Assembly (NCBI GenBank): GCA_000997405.1
Contig: LCBU01000042.1
Coordinates: 1 to 5,054, forward strand
Direction: 5' to 3'
Length of the DNA: 5,054 nucleotides
Source: Candidatus Woesebacteria bacterium GW2011_GWA1_41_7
GTDB taxonomy: Bacteria > Patescibacteriota > Microgenomatia > UBA8517
Position numbers and translations under genes: made by a program
Notes under the pieces: model-generated
Database searches by the model: none
Told to the model about the DNA's origin: nothing
Seen by the model: only the letters and a program-made list of their open reading frames with translations
Shown: piece after piece, positions 1 through 4,452 of the stretch
Position numbering within the stretch: the first letter of the stretch is position 1
Layout: the number at the start of each line of letters is the position of its first letter

Positions 1-803
1 CTGTGGGTAAAGATACTGGAGGAACCATAAGTGTTTCAGGTTATGGTTCAATAGATTTTGAGACAACGTACCTATATGGAATTGCAGAAATGCCATCAAG
101 TTGGAATATGGAAGCTCTCAAGGCACAAGCCGTTGCTGCAAGATCTTATGCATATAGATACAAAATAGCAGGTACGACAATTTGTACAACTGAAAGTTGT
201 CAGGTATTCAGAAAATCAAAGTCGGATAGTCCTCCTGCTGCTTGGAAACAGGCCGTAGATGAAACAAAAGGACAGGTGTTGGAAGACGTGGTGACTTATT
301 ATTCGTCAACATCCGGTGGGTATTCAACAACATCTGGTTGGGACACCACTGACGGATCCGGAGGTTCAAACTTCTTTGACAAGAGTTATGAAAAAATCGG
401 AGGATCCCCATGGGCTTACAAGGCATGGTACAGAAAAGGATACACGGCAAGCGGGGACACTTGTGGACAAGACGACCCCTGGCTTAATAATGAAGAGTTT
501 ACAGATATAGTAAACGCCGCAATTGTTCTTAAAAACGGTTCTGACGACAGAGTTACCTCCACCTCTACTTCCTGTTGGGGCGGCAATCCATATAGTTATG
601 CCGAACTGAGGTCTAAAGGTGGTGTAAGTTCTGTCAGTACTGTTTCTGTAATACAGGGAAACGGGACTACTAATGAAGTGGTTATCAACGGATCAATACA
701 CTTAACCGGCGCTGAATTTAAACAAGGATTTAACTTAAGGGCTCCCGGTTACCTCATGATTCCTCAAAAGGGCTTTGCATTTTTTAATATCGAGAAGAAA
801 TAG
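1..803 (+). CDS. SpoIID/LytB-domain peptidoglycan lytic protein (5' partial)
   Basis: SpoIID/LytB-family proteins are secreted or membrane-anchored enzymes that cleave peptidoglycan glycan strands as lytic transglycosylases. Numbering from the GTG at position 3, the hallmark block is residues 23-53: YLYGIAEMPSSW then MEALKAQAVAARSYAYRY, where E29 in the AEMPSSW motif corresponds to the catalytic Glu of SpoIID. The second block, CQVF (66-69) to TKGQVL (88-93) and YYSSTSGG (99-106), is also typical. C61 and C66 lie where the family often has zinc or disulfide cysteines; that role here is inferred. The C-terminal part (about 160-266) completes the domain and ends in a TAG stop at 801-803. The reading frame is open to the left edge and there is no signal peptide after the GTG, so that codon is probably internal and the N-terminus lies outside the window. 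It is not evidence of sporulation: LytB/SpoIID domains are common in non-sporulating bacteria. Very sure of the family; the substrate is inferred. Confidence 0.9.
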   Translation, partial: VGKDTGGTISVSGYGSIDFETTYLYGIAEMPSSWNMEALKAQAVAARSYAYRYKIAGTTICTTESCQVFRKSKSDSPPAAWKQAVDETKGQVLEDVVTYYSSTSGGYSTTSGWDTTDGSGGSNFFDKSYEKIGGSPWAYKAWYRKGYTASGDTCGQDDPWLNNEEFTDIVNAAIVLKNGSDDRVTSTSTSCWGGNPYSYAELRSKGGVSSVSTVSVIQGNGTTNEVVINGSIHLTGAEFKQGFNLRAPGYLMIPQKGFAFFNIEKK

Positions 804-809
804 TATAAT
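804..809 (+). promoter_or_regulatory. Perfect -10 box (TATAAT) for the 819-3563 gene unit
   Basis: TATAAT begins directly after the TAG stop of the SpoIID-domain gene and ends 9 nt before the ATG at 819. Transcription starting at the usual 6-7 nt past the box would give a 5' leader of only 2-4 nt. A -35 at the standard 17-nt spacing would be TTTTTA (781-786), a poor match. The leader is too short for a Shine-Dalgarno site, so translation would be nearly leaderless. The box is seen in the sequence; promoter activity is inferred. Confidence 0.6.
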
Positions 810-818
810 CGCTTTAGA

Positions 819-1439
819 ATGCCTGATATATTTATTTCCCCATCCCCAAACACGGAGGTTGATAAAGACGAGCCACAGGTTTTACCTGTAGAGAAATTTG
901 AACATTCCCATAGCCGTTTCTCCGCGTTTAACCTTTATCCAAAAAATATTAATTTTCAGACAAAAGGGAAAGAAGAGAAAGTTATTTTGATGCTCAGACA
1001 ACACCCAATTGTGAATTTGAAATGGATTTTTTTCAGTATTATTTTATTTTTTATCCCCTTTGCATTTACTAAGATAGGGTTTTTGGAGCTTCTTCCCAGG
1101 GGATACCCCCTGATCCTTGTCATGGTTTGGTATATGGTGACTTTTATTTATGCGGTCGAGGGATTTTTTAAGTGGTACTTTAATGTTTTTTTCATTACTC
1201 CCCGACGAGTCATAGATGTTGATTTTTCAAACTTAGTTTATAAAAGGGTTTCAGAAGCTGAAATAGATAAAATTCAAGATGTAAGTTATTCGACAAGTGG
1301 CGCAATTGGGACGGTATTTAATTTTGGAGACATATCGATCCAAACATCATCTGAAGTCCGCGAACTTTCTTTGGAGGGAGTTCCGAGTCCCGAAAAGGTT
1401 GCAAAAATTTTAAACGATATTATAGCGAGCGTTCACTAG
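819..1439 (+). CDS. Two-TM bacterial PH-domain membrane protein (YdbS/DUF304 type)
   Basis: This 206-residue protein has a hydrophilic N-terminal stretch (about 1-50), a short lead-in EEKVILMLRQHPIV (52-65), two membrane segments (about 68-84 and 96-117), and then a small beta-rich domain opening with WYFNVFFITPRRVIDVDF (119-136). That order, with the Tyr-Asn-x-x-x-x-Thr-x-x-Arg-Val-Ile signature just after the second helix, is characteristic of bacterial PH-like proteins formerly called DUF304 (bPH_2). The domain continues through ISIQTSSEVRELSLEGVPSPEKVAKIL near the C-terminus. Members sit in the cytoplasmic membrane with the PH-like domain in the cytoplasm; their ligand and biochemical role are mostly unknown. 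It is the first gene behind the TATAAT box at 804-809 and is followed after 8 nt by a second membrane gene, which suggests co-transcription. The ATG at 819 has no Shine-Dalgarno sequence. The roughly 50-residue N-terminal extension, rich in Pro, Ser and charged residues, may be disordered. Family call is firm; function is not known. Confidence 0.82.
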   Translation: MPDIFISPSPNTEVDKDEPQVLPVEKFEHSHSRFSAFNLYPKNINFQTKGKEEKVILMLRQHPIVNLKWIFFSIILFFIPFAFTKIGFLELLPRGYPLILVMVWYMVTFIYAVEGFFKWYFNVFFITPRRVIDVDFSNLVYKRVSEAEIDKIQDVSYSTSGAIGTVFNFGDISIQTSSEVRELSLEGVPSPEKVAKILNDIIASVH

Positions 1440-1447
1440 CTAAAAAT

Positions 1448-1672
1448 ATGGAAACATTAAACTTATCCGGCTTTGATATTTGGATAGTAATAAAAGTTCT
1501 TACACTACTGGTATTGGCAATGTATATTGTTTTCGCGTTTGTAATTACCAGACAAGTTAAGGTCATGACCAGCACTTTAACGCTTGGTATTGAAGGAGTT
1601 GCCAAGCTGTTGGCCCTTTTGCATTTATTGTTTGCAATTTTTGTGTTTGTTTCCGCTTTAATAGTTTTGTAG
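1448..1672 (+). CDS. Small two-TM membrane protein of unknown function
   Basis: This 74-residue protein consists almost entirely of two hydrophobic helices (about 11-33 and 52-74) joined by a short loop with ITRQVKVMTSTLTLGIEG (33-50). It lacks a signal peptide cleavage site, cysteines or catalytic-looking residues. The basic residues R35 and K38 in the loop suggest a cytoplasmic loop with both ends outside, but this is weak evidence. The start lies 8 nt after the stop of the PH-domain gene, and its TAG stop is followed after a single base by the ATG of the 629-residue protein, so translation of the two is probably coupled. There is no Shine-Dalgarno sequence. It may belong to one of the small DUF families described from candidate-phyla genomes (DUF5657 is a guess from memory, not checked). 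The packing between two membrane genes suggests a small accessory subunit of the same complex. No function can be assigned. Confidence 0.7.
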   Translation: METLNLSGFDIWIVIKVLTLLVLAMYIVFAFVITRQVKVMTSTLTLGIEGVAKLLALLHLLFAIFVFVSALIVL

Positions 1673-1673
1673 G

Positions 1674-3563
1674 ATGCTTAAAATAATTAGCGCAAAAGTT
1701 ACTGCTTCTCCAGGAGACTCAGGGTGGGTACAAGTTCACGGGTTTTCTCCTGCCAAACCGGAAGAAACAAAATCAAGAGGCCAACTTTTTGCCGTTGTGG
1801 CTTCAAAGAACGGAAAGGAAGGGATCGAGGCAATTTCTTTTGAAAGAGAAGTAGTGAAACGTCTTCGTGAAGAATATTACAACTCCACACAAGAAAAAAC
1901 ATTTGATGCTTTAAAAAGCGTCACGGAAAAAGTTACTAATGAATTTAGCACGGATGGGGAAAGAATTGAAATAGTCTGTTGTGCTTTTGCTGACGGTGTT
2001 GTTTATTCATCGGCTTTTGGCGGGGGAAGTGTATTGATAAGCAGAGACGGGGCACTGGCTTCAATTTTAGAAAGCGGTGCTGAGGTTGTTGCTGCGTCGG
2101 GATTCCCCAAGGCGGGAGACATGATTGTTGCCGGAACAAAAGCGTTTTTTGAAAAAGTAACTTTAGGCGAACTTAAAAGTAAACTGATAGAGAAAAATCC
2201 GGAGTCGGCCGTGGAGGGTTTAACGCCACTCGTTTACGGGGGGATCGAAATCGGAACAGCAGGAGCAATAATAATAAAATTTGAACAAGTTTTTGAATTT
2301 CAACAAATTAAGGAGCCGGAAATAAGTCAGGAAGTAAGGGAAATTCCGCAGCCGGTAATGAGAGAGATTCCAAAAAGCCAACCTCCACGACTGGGCTTTT
2401 TAAGCCGGTTGACCAGAAGAATCCCCAGAAAGAATATTTATATAAAACCGGGTATTCAAGATGAGGCAATTTCTCATAGCCGTAAACTTACTCTCTCGGT
2501 TGGAGTAATACTTCTACTTGTTTTGGTAATCAGTATAGGTTTTGGTATTAGACAAAAACGTGTTAATGATTTGAAAAAGGAGTATCAAGGACTTCTTAGC
2601 CAGGCAACCAGTGAAGTCGATCAAGCAATAAGTCTTGCCAGTGCCGATCCTGAACGGTCAAGGCAGCTTTTTTTGGATAGTGAACAAAAACTTGCTCAAA
2701 TCCAAGCGTTAAAAGTTAAAGACCCAAAAATAGAAGAGCTGCAGAAGAAAGTTGGTGAGAGCCGCGCAGCGGTTTTAGGTGAATATACGATAGAGCCGGA
2801 ACTTTTCTTGGATCTCGGTCTCCTGTCATCAGGTTTTAAGGGGGACAGTGTTTCTTCTTCCGGAGGTAGCATTTATGTGCTTGATAAAGCAGGATCCAGA
2901 GTGGTCAGCATAGCTGTTGATACCAAAAAAAGTAAGGTTGTTGCTGGGCCAACAGTTATTGAAAACCCGATTGATATGGCCTCATACGAGGACAATGTCT
3001 TTGTTTTATTTTCCGACGGAATTTATCTGGTAGGAAGCAATAAAACAAAAGTAATTGAAAAAACATGGAGCGGTGATGCTTTGATCCATTCTTTTGCGGG
3101 AAATTTGTATGTGCTTGATAAAGCAGGTAATGCTGTTTTCAGGTATTCGGGACTACCCGGAAATACTTTTGGAAGTCAGCAAAGTTGGTTATCAAGTTCC
3201 ACCAGGGCTGATTTTTCCGGTACGCTTGGATGGGGAATGAATGGGGCTATTTATGTGCTTTACCCAAATTCGCGAATATTGAAATACAGTTTAGGGTCTC
3301 CACAGGGATTTTCCATTTCAGGTGTAAGTCCCGAGATAGGGAATGTTGATGCTCTCTCAGCAGATCCGGACAACCAGTATGTTTATCTTCTGGATAAAGC
3401 CGGAAAACGGGTTGTTGTGGTTGATAAGAATGGGAAATATAAGGCACAGTATATTAATGAACAAATCTCAGGAGCCACAAGAGTGGTGGTATCCGAAGCG
3501 GAAAAGAAAATAATTCTTCTCACAGGCGAGAAACTTCTTTCGATTGAGATTAAGCATATATAG
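1674..3563 (+). CDS. Degenerate PP2C-like / TM / coiled-coil / six-bladed propeller protein
   Basis: I do not know a named family for this 629-residue protein, but its parts are readable. Residues 1-204 have the strand pattern of a PP2C-type phosphatase: GQLFAVVAS (36-44), IEIVCCAFADGVVYSSAFGGGSVLISRDG split over 98-126, and KAGDMIVAGTKAFFEKV (146-162), which resembles the PP2C pGD...SDG segment. The expected metal-binding Asp residues are absent: VVASKNG replaces the VADGMGG-like site, GTKAFF replaces the DG motif, and IGTAGAIII lacks the closing Asp pair. It is therefore probably a pseudophosphatase. A Pro/Glu-rich linker (206-240) and a very basic stretch (241-271) precede one TM helix (272-291), so the N-terminus should be cytoplasmic. 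Residues 296-370 form a helical stalk, probably coiled coil. Residues 379-629 hold six propeller-type repeats, with core strands starting near 400, 442, 478, 526, 570 and 613 (for example IYVLDKAGSRVVSI). The start sits 1 nt after the preceding stop. Architecture is well supported; function as envelope sensor or scaffold is inference. Confidence 0.75.
   Translation: MLKIISAKVTASPGDSGWVQVHGFSPAKPEETKSRGQLFAVVASKNGKEGIEAISFEREVVKRLREEYYNSTQEKTFDALKSVTEKVTNEFSTDGERIEIVCCAFADGVVYSSAFGGGSVLISRDGALASILESGAEVVAASGFPKAGDMIVAGTKAFFEKVTLGELKSKLIEKNPESAVEGLTPLVYGGIEIGTAGAIIIKFEQVFEFQQIKEPEISQEVREIPQPVMREIPKSQPPRLGFLSRLTRRIPRKNIYIKPGIQDEAISHSRKLTLSVGVILLLVLVISIGFGIRQKRVNDLKKEYQGLLSQATSEVDQAISLASADPERSRQLFLDSEQKLAQIQALKVKDPKIEELQKKVGESRAAVLGEYTIEPELFLDLGLLSSGFKGDSVSSSGGSIYVLDKAGSRVVSIAVDTKKSKVVAGPTVIENPIDMASYEDNVFVLFSDGIYLVGSNKTKVIEKTWSGDALIHSFAGNLYVLDKAGNAVFRYSGLPGNTFGSQQSWLSSSTRADFSGTLGWGMNGAIYVLYPNSRILKYSLGSPQGFSISGVSPEIGNVDALSADPDNQYVYLLDKAGKRVVVVDKNGKYKAQYINEQISGATRVVVSEAEKKIILLTGEKLLSIEIKHI
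2874..3127 (+). repeat. Two identical 20-nt copies within propeller blades
   Basis: The 20-nt sequence tatgtgcttgataaagcagg occurs at 2874-2893 and again at 3108-3127, 234 bp apart and in the same frame, encoding YVLDKAG in blades 1 and 3. A partial copy (tatgtgctt) begins at 3252 in blade 4, and a diverged version (VYLLDKAGKR) starts near 3379 in blade 5. These are intragenic blade repeats rather than a mobile element. Identity at synonymous positions suggests fairly recent duplication or gene conversion between blades. Confidence 0.75.
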
Positions 3564-3588
3564 GCATACTCCAGATAAACCTCTTTAA

Positions 3589-3597
3589 TGCTAAAAT
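3589..3597 (+). promoter_or_regulatory. Extended -10 promoter (TGcTAAAAT) for smpB-ssrA
   Basis: A TG dinucleotide, one spacer base and TAAAAT form an extended -10 element in the 41-nt gap after the propeller gene. The box ends 7 nt before the smpB ATG at 3605, so transcription would begin at or within a base of the start codon, giving a leaderless mRNA. The hexamer at -35 spacing (CTCCAG, 3569-3574) is a poor match, which an extended -10 can tolerate. I see no terminator hairpin in this gap, so read-through from upstream is also possible. Confidence 0.55.
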
Positions 3598-3604
3598 AGG
3601 TTGA

Positions 3605-4039
3605 ATGAATATTGCTAACAAAAAAGCCAAATTCGGATATGAGTTGACTGGTGAGGGTCTTGAGGCCGGAATTTCCCTAATGGGGGCCGAGGCCAAGTCT
3701 GTGCGGGAAGGAAGAGTCGACATTTCCCAATCGGTGATTAGGGTTTTGGGTGATGAGGTCTACCTTATTAATGCCAACATTCCAGTCTCAGGGGTTCAGA
3801 AGTACGACTCAACGAGACCGAGGAAGCTTCTGATGCACAAAGGGGAGATATTGTCATTAATTACAAAGATGAAGCAAAAAAGGTTGCAAATTGTGCCACT
3901 TCGGGTATACAATAAGGGCCGCTTAATTAAGCTTTATCTTGAGCTTGGGCGAGGCAAACGCAAGTTCGAAAAGAAGGAGTCCATTAAGCGCCGCGACATG
4001 AACCGTGATATAGAGAAAGAGCTCAAAGGCTCGGTTTAA
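3605..4039 (+). CDS. smpB: SsrA-binding protein SmpB
   Basis: SmpB binds the tRNA-like domain of tmRNA and delivers it to stalled ribosomes, with its C-terminal tail reading the empty mRNA channel. Recognisable blocks are NKKAKFGYEL (5-14), the GLEAGISLMGAEAKSVREGRVDISQS core (18-43, canonical G-x-E-x-KS), INANI (55-59), RPRKLLMHKGEI (71-82), PLRVYNKGRLIKLYLELGRGKRKF (98-121) and the basic helical tail RRDMNRDIEKELKG. At 144 residues it is slightly shorter than the usual 150-160, because it begins almost at the Asn-Lys-Lys-Ala block. The start is fixed: an in-frame TGA (3602-3604) directly precedes the ATG. No Shine-Dalgarno site exists; the -10 box lies 7 nt upstream. The tail motif usually written DKR (often YDKR) reads FEKK here (121-124), a conservative but unusual change. 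Its RNA partner ssrA begins 3 nt after the TAA stop, so the two are almost certainly co-transcribed. Very sure of identity. Confidence 0.97.
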   Translation: MNIANKKAKFGYELTGEGLEAGISLMGAEAKSVREGRVDISQSVIRVLGDEVYLINANIPVSGVQKYDSTRPRKLLMHKGEILSLITKMKQKRLQIVPLRVYNKGRLIKLYLELGRGKRKFEKKESIKRRDMNRDIEKELKGSV

Positions 4040-4129
4040 GTCGGGGACGATCGGTCTCGACGGAATGCTCTTTACAATACTGCAAGCCAAGTTTGATACA
4101 CACTTGTCAAAAGGGATCAAAAAATTAAA

Positions 4130-4180
4130 GCAAGGAATTCATTCCAAGCTCAACCTAACTACGCGGTCGCGTTTGCTTAA
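4130..4180 (+). other. tmRNA tag-peptide reading frame (ARNSFQAQPNYAVAFA, stop TAA)
   Basis: Reading from GCA at 4130 gives 16 codons, ARNSFQAQPNYAVAFA, ending in TAA at 4178-4180. Support: an Ala resume codon preceded by an A-rich TTAAA segment as in other tmRNAs, a position between the 5' pseudoknot region and the downstream helices, and the NYA(V/L)A-like end typical of tags. The C-terminus is AFA rather than the common LAA, which is still small and hydrophobic as expected for ClpXP recognition. The resume codon is inferred from family pattern. Confidence 0.82.
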
Positions 4181-4226
4181 GTTGCGTCCTGAGATTTGAC
4201 TCTCGGTCGAATCGAAAGGGTGTAAA

Positions 4227-4270
4227 CCAATCCGAGATGCCGTAATTATTTTTGATTGGAAATAGTTACG
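4227..4270 (+). other. H-type pseudoknot in the 3' part of tmRNA
   Basis: CGTAATTATTT (4241-4251) can pair with AAATAGTTACG (4260-4270) over 11 positions including one G-U, and the enclosed loop contains GATTGG (4254-4259), perfectly complementary to CCAATC (4227-4232). Both helices cannot form at full length with no connecting loop, so the inner A-T pairs probably open. A second similar element follows at about 4283-4320: TTACC/GGTAA and AGCTA/TAGCT stems, with a loop able to pair with the downstream AAGGCATA. Confidence 0.7.
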
Positions 4271-4407
4271 AAAGACATTCAATTTTACCCTTAGCTATCC
4301 TTTTAGCTGGTAAGGCATAGGGGACAAATAAATAACTAAATAAGCTTGTAGAAGTTTTGTAGAAAGTTTTTTCGGACGCGGGTTCGATTCCCGCCGTCTC
4401 CACAATG

Positions 4408-4435
4408 AAAAACCCGCTTTATCGGCGGGTTTTTT
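4408..4435 (+). terminator. Intrinsic terminator after ssrA
   Basis: AAAAACCCGC (4408-4417) pairs with GCGGGTTTTT (from 4425) across a 7-nt loop TTTATCG, followed by a run of six T (4430-4435). The 5-bp G-C core extended by A-U pairs and the U tract is a classic Rho-independent terminator. It begins 5 nt past the tmRNA discriminator base and separates smpB-ssrA from comFC. The A tract on the left could also help termination in reverse. Confidence 0.92.
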
Positions 4436-4437
4436 AG

Positions 4438-4446
4438 TGGAAAAAT
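4438..4446 (+). promoter_or_regulatory. Candidate extended -10 (TGgAAAAAT) for comFC
   Basis: TG, one base and AAAAAT end 6 nt before the GTG start at 4453, matching the layout at smpB and the PH-domain gene. The hexamer fits TATAAT at only four of six positions, and a -35 would fall inside the terminator hairpin. The argument is mostly that the terminator makes a new promoter necessary and that the spacing repeats the pattern elsewhere in the window. Confidence 0.3.
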
Positions 4447-4452
4447 AAGTCA

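Larger units (their letters stand above)
4043..4402 (+). ncRNA. ssrA: tmRNA (10Sa RNA, one-piece)
   Basis: Transfer-messenger RNA rescues stalled ribosomes and adds a degradation tag. The ends form a tRNA-like acceptor stem: GGGGACG (4043-4049) pairs with CGTCTCC (4395-4401), all seven positions, with the G3-U70 wobble that alanyl-tRNA synthetase reads, followed by discriminator A (4402). The T-arm is GCGGG, loop TTCGATT, CCCGC (4378-4394). The conserved 5' block GGTCTCGACGG (4053-4063) matches the tmRNA D-region, with C where T is more common. Helix P2 is supported by CTTT/ACAA (4070-4077) with TTGT/AAAG (4357-4366), and CAAGC (4083-4087) with GCTTG (4344-4348). Pseudoknot-type pairings lie on both sides of the tag frame. 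The CCA end is not encoded (4403-4405 is CAA), so it must be added after processing. At 360 nt the length is normal. It lies 3 nt after smpB and ends 5 nt before a terminator. Confidence 0.96.

Noticed and set aside
3..5. GTG as the true start of the SpoIID-domain gene
   Set aside because: No signal peptide or TM segment follows, the frame is open to the window edge, and secreted family members have a longer N-terminus; the gene is more likely truncated by the window.
1..803. Sign of a spore-forming organism
   Set aside because: SpoIID/LytB domains are widespread in non-sporulating bacteria and no other sporulation gene is present.
1674..2285. Active PP2C phosphatase
   Set aside because: The Asp-Gly and terminal Asp metal-binding motifs are missing (VVASKNG, GTKAFF, IGTAGAIII), so catalysis is not supported even though the strand pattern fits.
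2874..3400. CRISPR-like or tandem-repeat array
   Set aside because: The repeats are in frame, unevenly spaced and encode propeller-blade cores inside one gene.
3564..3604. Terminator after the propeller gene
   Set aside because: No inverted repeat with a T run can be drawn in this 41-nt gap; it holds a promoter-like box instead.
4006..4014. TGaTATAGA as an internal ssrA promoter inside smpB
   Set aside because: The extended -10 resembles consensus only partly (TATAGA), has no -35, and would give a leader of about 20 nt before the tmRNA. Co-transcription with smpB explains ssrA expression without it, though it cannot be excluded.
3923..4120. A 65-codon reverse-strand open frame across the smpB 3' end and tmRNA 5' part
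   Set aside because: It is antisense to two firmly identified genes, has no family features, and would begin inside the tmRNA; a shadow frame.
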